This document shows positions 1-10,702 of a stretch of DNA of 64,000 bases, piece after piece (position 1 is the first letter of the stretch; each line of letters opens with the position of its first letter). The position numbers and the translations under genes are program-made. Origin of the DNA: Antedon mediterranea (taxonomy: Eukaryota; Echinodermata; Crinoidea; Comatulida; Antedonidae); contig NC_092671.1 in the NCBI RefSeq assembly GCF_964355755.1, positions 20,674,001 to 20,738,000 on the forward strand. Direction: 5' to 3'. The notes beneath the pieces were generated by a model. The model was not told the origin of the DNA. It saw only the letters and a list, made by a program, of their open reading frames with translations, and did no database searches.

Positions 1-140
1 GGCACAGATAAGCGAGACGCGCTCTGTTGAATGTCATTATGATGATAGAGAAAAAATTGTTTTAATTCAGATGACGCCATACAAATGTGTACATGAATTC
101 ATATCTACAACCCAGTAGGAGCAAGGCCATTTATAAGTCA
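1..140. repeat. Dispersed repeat fragment, also at 29540-29700
   Basis: The stretch with 'gagacgcgctctgttgaatg' and 'acatgaattcatatctacaa' recurs in diverged form near 29560-29690 (GAGATGCGCTCAGTTGAATG, ACATGAATTTATATCTACAA). It lies in the intron after the last separase exon seen here. No coding content. Confidence 0.5.
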
Positions 141-250
141 TTGTTAAAATTTTGTAGATGATGCATTGTTGTACTTAAAACCAGTGAAGTTGAGTAAAAA
201 GAGGAGCGACATGTTTATGTTTCCTAAGGTTATACACCAGCCTAGCTTAC

Positions 251-378
251 CCTCTGGAAGTTGCTGAGTGATTTTCAAAACACTGTTGTCCTGCTGGTTT
301 AGTTGCAAGATTTGTTTTTCAATCATTAGTTTGTTAATTTCTTCATTGTTAGGTATGTCATGGTCAGTTTTTAACTTT
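251..378 (-). CDS. ESPL1: Separase exon 13 of those placed: last exon inside the window
   Basis: This is a 128-bp exon with acceptor TTTCTTTCCAG and donor AGAGG|GTAAGC. Its single entry base completes an Arg codon. It reads 'KLKTDHDIPNNEEINKLMIE' and ends 'VLKITQQLPEG', corresponding to vertebrate 'RLALIPSG' just before the first beta strand of the pseudo-protease / protease unit. One base of the next codon is left over, so the gene continues left of base 1. Catalytic His and Cys are not in this window. Confidence 0.88.
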
Positions 379-408
379 CTGGAAAGAAAATCATCATAAT
401 AATTAAAA

Positions 409-556
409 TAAATTCATTTTAACCGTCAATAACTAATTATCTAACTCAACTTACTTAGTAAACAGGGTTGAAATCAGTACAGAACGTATGAACCAACTTT
501 ATATACCATCGAGTAACAATTTACGCGATTTAATGAATTTTGAATATATATAGTTA
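409..556. repeat. 3' end piece of the 1.4-kb repeat found at 12.6-15.6 kb
   Basis: The run from 'aaccgtcaataactaattat' to 'ttgaatatatatag' is the same as the terminal portion of the two copies ending near 13999 and 15647 (same order: CAATAACTAATTATCTAA, GTAAACAGGGTT, ACTTTATATACCATCGAGTA). It fills most of the intron between separase exons 12 and 13. Confidence 0.65.
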
Positions 557-582
557 AAGTGTTAGTGTAGAAAATAACTTAC

Positions 583-784
583 CTATGCAGTCTGGTTAAG
601 CTTAAAAGCTTCTGATGTCTCAATGTGTTAGCCATGCTCTTATTGAGATAAAACGCAAACTTCTGAGGATCAACATCTCCATGACACATGGCCAATAACT
701 GACATACTTGGTTGAATATGGGGATAGGAGCCTTGTGTTTGATTAAGTTATAGGCCTGGTTGAGAGTGTCTTTTATCACTGAAA
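583..784 (-). CDS. ESPL1: Separase exon 12 of those placed: pre-catalytic block
   Basis: This is a 202-bp exon that ends at CATAG|GTAAGT. It reads 'VIKDTLNQAYNLIKHKAP', 'CQLLAMCHGDVDPQKFAFYL' and 'TLRHQKLLSLTRLHR'. The vertebrate match is 'CDSLSVAFRGISHCPPSG', '[20 protein letters not shown]' and 'ITCRHQLLTHLHRQL', a strong family signature just before the protease domain. Two tandem acceptors lie 6 bases apart (exon start 784 or 778). Both keep frame and differ by two residues. Confidence 0.93.
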
Positions 785-1015
785 CTGAAAATAATATGAT
801 ATTAGGTTTTGATCAACTAAGATGTAATTGCACTGCATACCTAGTACATACAGATACAGAACATCTTATTGTCAAAATAACAAACAATATGAAATTTGAA
901 TAATTTCTTGTAACAAAGGAAATTGATGCAAGCAATTCAATATACTGTATGGACTAAGCTGACAAATTATGTGGATATACTTTCTCAAAGTGACACGTAT
1001 GTAACCGTTGACCTC

Positions 1016-1420
1016 TAGATTATTGCAACAGATGATACATCGGTGAGACAGGACGGAAATTGGGCACTCGACTAAAAGAACACGAAAGGACGTTGATTTG
1101 GTATTGGAGCAAACGTACACTCGATCGCAACGCAAACAATCAGAAATTACTGACCATGCGGCGCAGACAAATCACGCTATTGATTGGGATAATTTGAAAG
1201 TAGTGGAATTGGTCAGATTAAGATGCTGTGTTAAGGAATCCATCTGGATCAGGAAGAACCCCAATTTAAATAGAGATGAGGGTGGGTACAAACTCAGTCA
1301 AGTGTAGACCAATGTGTTGACCCCATCATCTAGAGGTCAATGGTGACATAACGTGTCACTACACTTTGAGAAAGCCAACTGATAGTAGGCGAAACGTCAG
1401 GTAAACAATTGTTATTTACT
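1016..1420 (+). pseudogene. Penelope-like element 3' fragment (GIY-YIG endonuclease end)
   Basis: Frame 1037-1100 reads 'YIGETGRKLGTRLKEHERTL', the GIY-YIG motif of Penelope-like retroelements. After a one-base frameshift it continues 'ITDHAAQTNHAIDWDNLKVV' and 'ESIWIRKNPNLNRDEGGYKL', the usual C-terminal residues (IRK...NRDEG.Y.LS). Downstream, 1379-1398 carries a hammerhead-like core remnant followed by GAAACGTC, as in Penelope pseudo-LTRs. It is dead: frameshifted and 5' truncated. It lies in the separase intron between exons 11 and 12. Confidence 0.8.
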
Positions 1421-1675
1421 ATTATAACCTACGGTTGAGATATAATTAACTATTACATTTTATTGGTAAATAACTTCATTAGAAAAAACAAATATCCTAG
1501 CCTAGGCCATCTGAATGAAATTACATGAACTTAATTCAATGTTGTATTTCATCTTTCACCTCATACAATTATTTGTACCATTCCACTCATAAACTTTCAT
1601 TATTTGTATTAATATTAACTATTTATTGAAGGAAAACATCTGTAACTGTAGAGATTTAGAAATATAAGGAATATT

Positions 1676-1985
1676 TAAAATGTATTGTCCCCCTGAAAAA
1701 ATAATTCGTAACACATTTTTTGTTGAATATGCCATTATAATGTAACATAATAGTTATACACATTGACCAAAAATTAGATCGAAAGAAAATGTATTTACCT
1801 GAAAGAACTGGAATTTAAAGCCAAAAAATGGTGAAATTGGCTGCCAGCTAAGTGAAAACATCATTTTTTTCCGGTTTTTTTCTACGGAAGTGATTAACTG
1901 TATTAAAACTACAAAATAGCATATTCAAAGTCTGATTGAATTAATCTTAATTTTTTATGTTTTTGGGGGACAATACATCTTAAAA
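1676..1985. mobile_element. MITE family A ('TGTATTGTCCCCC' inverted ends), complete copy
   Basis: The left end reads ATGTATTGTCCCCCTG, and the right end is its reverse complement (GGGGGACAATACAT at 1965-1978). The interior is about 290 bp with no ORF. The right terminus lies only about 16 bases downstream of the separase exon 11 donor at 2001. Related copies: 18659-18982 in reverse orientation and a partial copy at 62923-63010. Confidence 0.85.
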
Positions 1986-2000
1986 TTTACTGTACTAAAC

Positions 2001-4093
2001 CTGAATTCTGTATTTTGATCACATCATCAATTTCCAACAATTTTTTGTCAGCTTGAAGTATCTTGTTCAGTTTGTGTTTATCTTCTGGCAATCTGGACTT
2101 CCTAATATATTCTTTCCTGTCATCAATATCATCTGATTCACTTCCAACCCTGAGTATTTCAATCTCACTGTGCTCATGCATATTCATTTCATCAATAGTT
2201 AGAGTGTTGACGATCTGTATGTCATCATTAATGAATGGTGGCGTTTGCAATGAGTCTTCTGATAGCTCTGAAATTGCACTAAGCTCAAAAACATCATTCA
2301 AAGAATAATTACCATTTCTCATTGTTTCCACAGACATAACAGTTTTTGGTTTTCGCCCTCCTCGCTTTCTTGATTTAATCTCAATTTGTGTTTCCAATAT
2401 TGCTTCAACTTTCTCATTTTGCTTCTTTTCACTTGTCTTTTTTTGGTCATTAGACTTCTTTTGTCTTCCTCGAGTTAACTTACATGGTTTTTCATCTTTA
2501 CTACCTACGTCTTGTGTTGATTTTTTCCTGCGATCCCTCAGTGTTCTCTTTGTTATTTGTTGTTCCTCTTCCTCAATCTTCTCCACTAAAATGTCATCTA
2601 AAAGTTTCTGTTTGGTTTTGTTAGATAAACTTGTCTTAGAATACTCTTCAAATTGATTAGCAAGTACCATTGCTACTTTTGATTTCTTTGAAGATTTAGC
2701 TCTAGTTCCTTTTTTTGTTTCTGTTGTGTTAGGTTTTAAATCATGATCATTGTCTTTATCATCACAAAATATGGCATCATCTTTGTTACACTTTCTTTCT
2801 TTCTTTTGCTGTCGAATTTTTTTAGATGTACTTGTGATGCTACAATCTTCTATATTTCCATCATCAGAATCTGTATCAAAACTGAACACATCTTTTTGTA
2901 TCTTTTTCGACCTCGTTTCTTGTTTTACTTTAGATTTTGTTCTACTTTTCTTAACACTGTAATTTACATTTCCCCTTTTAGCTTTCATTGTACATTTTTC
3001 TGGTTCATCAAGTATATCATGGATAATCCCCAGTTCACATTCATTTAAGGATTTTTCAGAATCAGACTTTAAAGACTTACTATATCTTGCCATTTCTGGT
3101 CGAACTTCAGTAGAGACAAGGTGGATCCAGTTTGGTTTGCAATCTTTAGTTTCTTGACATTTTAAGTTTGAAGAGTTGCAACAAATGCTTAGTTCCTCAA
3201 ATCGTTTTGCTAATTTATCACCTGTGTTATTACCAACTTTTGGTTTAGAATGTTGTCCTTTCCAGAAGCAACTAAAAATGTCCATTGATTCACAGCCATA
3301 CTCAATTGCACATTGATGGATATTGCATAATGCACCTGTAAAATGCAGTTTGCATAATGTATTTAGATCTTTGCTGAGAAAGAAAGTACTAGTCTGAAAT
3401 AGATCAAGACCCTTCTCATAATAGTCCATTGCTAAAGAAAACCGTTCTTGTTTAATAAAACAAGATGACATGTTTGCATACAAATGAAGAAGTGGTGAAT
3501 TTAGTCCTTGATATATACTTTCTGGTGTTTTGGATGCATTAAGGTGTTTCTTTCTAGTGTCTTGGGTGACTTCTTGCAACGTACATATGGATTGAAATTC
3601 CATTGAGCCTCTGGCAATAACATCACTGAAAAACTGGTTTACAGCTCTTAACATGTTTATCTCTTCTGCATGATCTCCTTCTACATTGCAGACTTCTGCT
3701 TGTAGTATCAACATTTCCATGTCCAACCTCTGCAGTATTATATCAACACAGGCTGAACAATGGCAACAGTCAGGGTGTTTACTATAGTCTGGTACACCTA
3801 ACTTGCACACTTTCAGACTTGGTGAAGAATCCATACAGAACATGTTATCCGACATATGTTCAGTGGTCAGAGACAATTTCCGACTATGTATGAAGTTGTC
3901 CTCATCATCTGACACATCAAAGCTGAAGGAATTTGAAACTGATGAACTTTTGTTGGTACTTCCTTGAATTAAGACAAAGTTGTTTTCATCCATGTTTAGA
4001 AAATATTTCGATCTCTCAATATTCGCTTTTGCTTCAACAAGTTCACCAGCAACCAGTTTAACTCGTGCAATATCCATGTGAAACTCAGAACAT
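2001..4093 (-). CDS. ESPL1: Separase exon 11 of those placed: end of the arm, CxC block and the long disordered linker
   Basis: This is a 2,093-bp exon of about 698 codons, with acceptor TTTATAG and donor TCAG|GTTTAG. In order it holds the last arm helices ('RVKLVAGELVEAKANIERS'), a cysteine cluster 'CCHCSACVDIILQRLDMEM' (vertebrate 'CDCSLCASPVL'), a TPR-like pair around 'MDYYEKGLDLF', and an acidic patch 'FSFDTDSDDGNIEDCS' (vertebrate 'VNFSDDSDLEDP'). It ends with a Lys/Arg-rich disordered region including 'KSRKRGGRKPK', a likely nuclear-localisation or AT-hook-like segment. Three ExxR motifs lie near the end: ETMR (2317-2328), EILR (2149-2160) and EYIR (2101-2112). They sit where vertebrate separase has its self-cleavage sites. 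The exon carries roughly one third of the placed coding sequence. Confidence 0.94.
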
Positions 4094-4183
4094 CTATAAA
4101 TGTAAATATTACAATAATTTTGTTTTAATAAATTATTTTTTTAATGTTTTTTAATAATTGTACAAAAAGTCAAAAATCAATAC

Positions 4184-4340
4184 CTTCTTGGAACCATGAA
4201 CTTTTCTGCCAAGGTCAGTCCTTCAGAAAGGTAACACTGTGCCTGTCTAACACATCCTTGCTCTGTATACTGGCGACCAATATAAAGTAGTGAATCAAGA
4301 ACTGATCCAATAATGGACCATTTAGTCATACCACAGTTAT
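4184..4340 (-). CDS. ESPL1: Separase exon 10 of those placed
   Basis: This is a 157-bp exon with acceptor TCTTCAACAG and donor AGAAG|GTATTG. It reads 'CGMTKWSIIGSVLDSLLYIG', then 'RQAQCYLSEGLTLAEKFMVP'. It matches vertebrate '[20 protein letters not shown]' then '[20 protein letters not shown]' very closely in spacing. The phase-2 end joins the next exon as an Arg codon, giving 'VPRRCSEFHMDIAR'. Confidence 0.92.
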
Positions 4341-4572
4341 CTGTTGAAGAAACATTTTTAAAACGTTAATTTACTAAAATGTTATTTCAGATCAGTTAGC
4401 TTTTTGAATGAATCCTTGAGAACAATTTTCAATTAAAAAAATGATTAATAAAAATAAAATGTATTAATAAATCAATATTCACAAAGGACAAGGCACAAGA
4501 ACATTTTTAATTTGTAAACAGTCTATGTTCATTTAATCTATAGATTAGATTAAATGTGTTGGCCAATAGTAA

Positions 4573-5412
4573 TACCGTATATTTCGGTGTATAAGTCGCA
4601 CCTGTGTATAAGACGCACCCCCTACTGAGAGTAAAATATCGGTATTTTTTATATCGTCGATGTATAAGACGCACCTTATATTTCATCAAAACAATGTTTT
4701 TTTTAAATTGTAATCAATATTATTGTAATAATATTTGTTATATCTACAACGGCGTCCTTTATGTAGGTTTTTTCTTACCTAGGCTTGGCCACGCCCAGCC
4801 TCAACAAGTTGTTTCTAACTTGTTATTCATGAGTTTCGCACCCGTGCAATATCGAGTGCATGACCGTGTGTGTAACACGCACGTGTGTGGGCTAGCCTCG
4901 CTCGATCATTTCGAGAGGGCGCACGTTTTCACGGACAATCGTATTCGATTAGTATCTATGTATCCGAGAAGTGTGTACGCTAGGTCCATGCTATAATCAC
5001 ATGGAGAATATACTAGTCGAATACCGTACAACATGTGGCCGCCAAGAAGGGCTTGCGCTGGGGGTACGGCGGTCGGCGATCGTGCGTATAACTATAAATA
5101 AATACTATTCCAATCCTATACGTTTACAAATGAAATTTTATCGGAGCGCCTAAAACAGCTCCATAATAAACAAATCTTTTTATCATATTCAGTATAACAT
5201 CACGCTAAAATGCCTTGAAAACTAGGCAGAAGCAGGTTGCCGTTACGTTAGTACACCTGTAGCTAGGCCTAGCCTACTCAGGCCTAGCCAACGAGGTGAC
5301 GATATGTACACTCTGTGGTGAGGCATTTATGTTCGGTGTATAAGACGCACCCTTAATTTAGAGTTCAAATTTGCGTGTCAAAAGTGCGACTTATACACCG
5401 AAATATACGGTA
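4573..5412. mobile_element. MITE with 'ACCGTATATTTCGGTGTATA' inverted ends, TA-flanked
   Basis: ACCGTATATTTCGGTGTATA begins at 4574 and its reverse complement ends at 5411. TA lies at both outer borders (4573-4574, 5411-5412), consistent with a TA target duplication. Inverted ends extend into TAAGTCGCAC. About 836 bp, no transposase. It lies in the intron between separase exons 9 and 10. Confidence 0.85.
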
Positions 5413-5764
5413 GGTGTGGCAACAAGAAGCACAAGGCAATCTAACAACAGGACGCTGAGCTCAGCCAGATCAAAGGGTAACCGTTAGTTTTTAAATGATC
5501 AGTCTCTGACAACTAAACATTTTATTGCCAGTGGTATATTGTATTAAGTTTATATCTTGTAATATCATCTATTCAATTAAACCACTGAAAAAACCGGGAC
5601 ACTCAAATTTTGAAAAAAGGAACAGACACAATGAACATGGTTGATGGCGGACACTTTCATATATCTATGATGACATCATTCAGACCCAGGAAAACAAAGA
5701 CCAACGCCAACTTGCAATAAAACACATGGCCCTCAATAATACTGAAATTACTTTTAGACTAATG

Positions 5765-7651
5765 GCAAACAGAGATTTTTCTTTTTTAAATGGTCACATA
5801 TGATGAGGAGATCTAAATTTGTGCATCACACCTCTGTCACTCATCCCGATGATATTCAAATTACAGTAGCTTAAATATGCATATTAGGGTGAATTTACAG
5901 GGTTACCATATCTCAAAAAACTACTAGTCCGAGAGAGTTGATTTTTTCATTGATTCATTCAAAAAGCATACATTTATATGTGCTCTAATAAAAATTCTTG
6001 ACCCCATTTATCAATGTTTGCATACATAATGCGACTAAAATGTCTTTGTTTTGGACTCAAATGACTCGGATACAGGTTTCCTATAGTTGACATACTGTAG
6101 GACCGCTTTGTAATTCCCAAAATCATGCCTTTGTCATGCACCTCGAAATTATGCTAATTAGTAGTACAAATTACATGAAATATGCAAATAAGCGGGTGAG
6201 ATTACAGTTTTCCTATATCTCGAATACCATTAATGCTGGAAAGTTGATTTTTTCAAAGCCTTATTCAGAATGTACATATTTATATTTGCTCTAATAAAAC
6301 ATTTTACCAAAAAATTATCAGAAATATGACATTTGATCCTCAACCCTATTTCTCAACTAAATGCAATGTAACTAAAATGTATGTTTTGGCCTCAAATGAC
6401 ATGGATACAGGTTTTATATAGCCAGTATAGGACCGTTTAGTAATTCCAAAAGTCATGCACCTCGAAAGTATGCAAATTAGTAGTATAAGTTATACGAAAT
6501 ATGCAAATTACAGTGAATTGCCATATCTCGAAAAACGATAATGACCAATATGAGATATGGCAACTTTCACCCGTTGTACTACTAATTTGCATACTTTTGA
6601 GGGAAGTGACAAAGGTACTGTGATTTTGAGAATTATTAAACAGTTCTATACTGGCTATAGAAAATGTATTTGAGGCCAAAACAAAGTCTGTACAGACATT
6701 TTAGTTGCATTATATGCAAATATTTAGAAATAGGGTCGAGGGTCAAATGTCATACTTCCGATAATTTTTGAGTAAAATGTTTTATTAGAGCGAATATAAA
6801 TATGTACATTCAGAATAAAGCTTTGAAAAAATCAACTCTTATTAATGGTTTTCGAGATATAGGAAGATGTAATTTCATCCCCATATTTACATATTTCTTG
6901 TAGTTTGTACTACTAATTTGCATACCTTCGAGTTGAGTGACAAAGAAGGAATCGTAGGAAACCTGTATCCGAGTCATGTGATATATAATTTGCATACTTG
7001 GGAGGCGAGTGATACAGGTGTGATTTTGAGATTTACTAAACAGTCCTATGTTGGCTATTGGAAACCTGTATCCAAGTCATTTGAGGGCAGAACAAAGTCT
7101 CTACAGACATTTTAGTTTTATTATATAATGCAATATTGAGAAATGGGGTCGAGGGTCAAATATTATACCTTCGGTCATTTTTTAGTAAAATGTTTTATTG
7201 GAGCAAATAGAAATATGTACATTCAATAAACTCTCTAGCATTAGTGATTTTCAAGATATAGGACAACTTAATTTTTCCCCCTTATTTGCATATTTTATTT
7301 TAAAACTTGTACTACTAATTTGCATAATTTTGGAGGATTTTAGTGACAATAATTGTGTATGCAAACATTGAAAAATGGGGCCGAGGGTAAAATGTTGTAC
7401 TTCCGGTCATTTTTTCGTAAAATGTTTTATTAGAGCAAATATAAATATATACATTTTGAATAAATCAGTGAAAAATATCAACTCTCTTGGACTAGTAGTT
7501 TTTGAGATATGGTAACCTTGTAATTTCACCCTAATTTGCATATTTAAGCTAATTTGCATATAATCGGGATGAGTGACATAGGTGTGATGCTCAAACTTTG
7601 ATATCCTCATCATTCAAATGTGCCATTTAAAATAGAAAAATCTCTGTTTGC
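5765..7651. mobile_element. 1.9-kb fold-back (giant palindrome) element built of repeated units
   Basis: The outer ends GCAAACAGAGATTTTTC (5765) and GAAAAATCTCTGTTTGC (ends 7651) are exact reverse complements. The inverted similarity runs inwards on both sides to a centre near 6541-6552. Each arm is itself built from units of about 320 bases containing the motif GTACTACTAATTTGCATA (e.g. 6575, 6906, 7308) or its reverse complement (near 6155, 6470). No transposase. As single strand or RNA it could form a hairpin of roughly 0.9-kb arms inside the separase pre-mRNA. Confidence 0.85.
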
Positions 7652-7886
7652 AATCTGTTTCACTTCGGGCTGTTTTTTAGATAGGATGCCTAGCCTATTT
7701 TTGTTTTTTTTTGCACTTGGATCAACCAAAAAGAACATTTACTCCAATATCATGTGCTGTAGTAAACCACTGTAATTCATTGTTATAATTCTGGTATATA
7801 TGCAAATCACATATAAATGCAACGACAGCTAAAAGGCTAAAAAGTAGTATTTTACAATTCATTTAATAAAAAAAATATTATTAGTT

Positions 7887-8015
7887 ACACCCTGCTTGTT
7901 CACGGAATACGGGAAATATACTATGTTTTGGTTCCATATTCCATAAGGCCGGCCTCATGGAATATGGAACCAAAACGTAGATATTTCCAGTATTTCGTAA
8001 GAACAAGCAGGGTGC
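7887..8015. repeat. Perfectly shaped 129-bp hairpin
   Basis: ACACCCTGCTTGTTC (7887) pairs with GAACAAGCAGGGTG at the right end. GGTTCCATATTCCAT pairs with ATGGAATATGGAACC around a GGCCGGCC centre. It is an inverted repeat with only a few mismatches, probably a small fold-back MITE. Confidence 0.85.
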
Positions 8016-8183
8016 AATGATTTTATCTCTTAGCACATAAACAACGCGCGCATAGAACCATCAAACAGGTAATATGGGATATATTCCCCTTCTGATCCAC
8101 TTGACTGAGTAAATGGGCGTAATACAGAATTATATCTCATACATATTGACCAATCGGGTTACAGAATTCACGTACAACGTACA

Positions 8184-8980
8184 CTCACGCCCATATTCTT
8201 AAACCGGACTTTAGTTGTAGTTCGAGCTAAAACTAAAAAAATGACGTCATTTTAATTCATAAACCGAACTTCAACTAAATCACCGACTAAATCAGGCCAA
8301 CCTCGACTAAATCGAGATGGATTTTGATCGATTTTTTTAGTCCTGGAGGGGGCAGGCTAAATGGTCGACTAAATGGTTTTTAAACGATGTTTATAAAAAA
8401 CGTAACAGTCATTGAGTTGTTATATTGGCCAGATATTGAAGAATGAAATATCTATATTTATATTAGCTTAATTAAATATACATTGGTATAAGTTATAATA
8501 ATGAAAATCATCTTTATTTACAACTGTATACAAATTACATTATTTTCTTCACGCAAGTCCGACTTCAGCTACGTCACGCCATAGCGACAATGGGAGATGC
8601 GGTAATTCACCACGCAATGGAATGTTTAGGGGGCCTAGCGCTTTCTTGTCACGCTATGAAGTGCGTGGTTCGTCGCGATCATACTTTGTTGGGGGCCTAG
8701 AAAATATAAAAGTTACCGTACCGCCATGGTTCTTAAATATATTTTGAAGATTTTATTTATACTTCACTGTTAAATTAATACTGATATTGTTCTAATAATT
8801 AACGATTAAAATTATTTTTCATGTATATAGTCCTGATGCGTAAAACGTGTTGTAAGAAATGGAAAGTGATATCAATGCGCAAAATTTCGTCTGCTCCTCA
8901 AATACTCATTGGCAAAATGTATAGCCTTTGTTACCTCTTCGAACTACGACTAAAGTCCGGTTTAAGAATACGGGCATAAG
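8184..8980. mobile_element. MITE with 'TATTCTTAAACCGGACTTTA' inverted ends
   Basis: The left end GCCCATATTCTTAAACCGG (8189 on) is mirrored by CCGGTTTAAGAATACGGGC at the right end (to 8976). The match continues through ACTTTAGT and GTAGTTCGA. About 790 bp, no ORF. The interior holds a GC-richer stretch near 8570-8640. Confidence 0.8.
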
Positions 8981-9156
8981 AGATAAATTTAAAGGCGAAA
9001 GGTCACTATTTATATATCTGTAGGTGTGAGGGAAATTTGCATTGTGTCAGCCTATAACTCCACAAATATAATATTGTACACTGTTTGGAAGCAAAATTGT
9101 TTTGGTCCTAGATACGAAAGACATTAATACATTTTAAATTAACAAATAAGTTTTAC

Positions 9157-9463
9157 CTCCTATATTTTCAGGATTTAACAAGACATTGTGTTTATTTTCA
9201 CAGCTGCTGCACATGTCATTGCCTAAAACAAGCCTAGCAACACCCATTCTAAGTTTCAGTGAATCATGAAGGAGATCAAGTGGTGTTGGTAGATCAGGGC
9301 ACACCTTGTGCAGGTCACAACCATCGGTCATGTCTGTTGGTAGATTCAGAAGCTCAGCTGATAATTCCATTACACAGGCTTTGATCATGTATGCCTGTCT
9401 GTTGCGTTGCTCTAAAAGTTCAGTTTTCTTGATTTTTACAAGTATATCTACAGCATCTTTCAC
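9157..9463 (-). CDS. ESPL1: Separase exon 9 of those placed
   Basis: This is a 307-bp exon with acceptor CTTTTTAG and donor GGAG|GTAAAA, phase 0 in and phase 1 out. It reads 'VKDAVDILVKIKKTELLEQ', then 'QAYMIKACVMELSAELLNL', and later 'DLLHDSLKLRMGVARLVLG'. The position and pattern match vertebrate '[20 protein letters not shown]' followed by 'IALIDSHKLLRSIILLLMG'. One base is carried over, making Asp with the next exon. Confidence 0.9.
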
Positions 9464-9736
9464 CTAAAAAGTACAAAATTGTTGAATAAGCATCATCAAT
9501 TATATTCTATTCTTTCATGATCAAATTATCAAATATAGTAAAAGGCCAATTAAAAGTGTCCATTTTTCTTGATTAGTACTTGTTGTAGAAAAATAAGATT
9601 TTGAAATAAAAAATCCATAAAGATTGGTCTTTTTATGTCGAGTGTCTGTGTTTTTAATTGAGAAGAACCATCACAGAATACCTGGCAAGCACAGACATGA
9701 CGACAGGAATTGGATTAAAACCCACAACTGCCTAAA

Positions 9737-10520
9737 CTAGAAAGCCACTCCGAGAGTGCATACCTCCGCCTACTGTAAAATTCTCCTACATAAGATTTCT
9801 CTGTGAAAAAATATATATATTTGTGTGTGTCTTAATGCTGTTTGTGATTTAGGCTAATTTCACTACAAGCATGTGTATGCAAGTTTGGTGTAATGGTTCT
9901 GTAACAAGCCTTTCAATTAACAATAGCTTCAGTTGACAAACAATAGAACAGCAACACGAAAATCAAACAAGTGAATTTTAAAAGAAATAGGTTTTTTAAA
10001 CTACTCGCATCAAAAAAGGTGCAAATTAAATCAAATTATGTTATAAAATTACAAATCACCGATTATAACTCTTGCCTCTTGTACCAAAATGAAGTTTTTT
10101 GGACAAGTAGTTCTCGAGAAAATGCAATTTCAGTTGACTTATTACTTTAAGACTGCTCGCCGGCTTTTGAAAAATTCTGTCCTATCTTTTAACACTAGCA
10201 GGTCTGAAAAGTATACTAAAAAGTGGTTCAGAATTGGAACCATGGTCCCAAAATTTAATGGAATGGTCCTTGACCACATATCTATATGTATATTCATTTT
10301 GGTAAAGATCCTGTAATTACTTTTTGAGTAATCCTGCTAACAAACAAACAGACAGAAAAACAAACGCGATCGATTACATATACTGACCACATATCTATAT
10401 GTATATTCATTTTGGTAAAGATCCTGTAATTACTTTTTGAGTAATCCTGCTAACAAACAAACAAACAGACAGACAAACAAACGCGATCGATTACATATAC
10501 CTCCTTGGCGGAGGTAAATA
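9737..10520. mobile_element. Non-autonomous repeat with 'CTCCG' ends; contains a 115-bp tandem duplication
   Basis: It begins CTAGAAAGCCACTCCGAGAG and ends near CTCCTTGGCGGAGGTAAA. The same sequence in reverse orientation makes up 39944-41569. Inside, 10270-10384 is repeated at 10385-10500 (ATATCTATATGTATATTC, ATCCTGTAATTACTTTTTG, CAAACAAACGCGATCGATTA). No coding region found. It lies in the separase intron between exons 8 and 9. Confidence 0.7.
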
Positions 10521-10702
10521 ATATTCTGAATTATCCCTTTGTGATGTGATCATTGTTTTGCAAAAAACAAATACTGTAGTACATCTTGCGATCACAGACT
10601 TCAGTTGTGGAACCCTCATCAAATATTACATTAGGGCAAGTGACTGAGATGGAGTTTTTGACACATATTTTAAATACCCATATCGAAATTAAGTATAAGT
10701 TA

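Noticed and set aside
1987-4077. A stand-alone 696-aa gene starting at the Met at 4077
   Set aside because: The frame extends upstream to a splice acceptor at 4094 and the residues join in phase to the exon at 4184-4340, giving continuous separase similarity; the last eight codons are intron.
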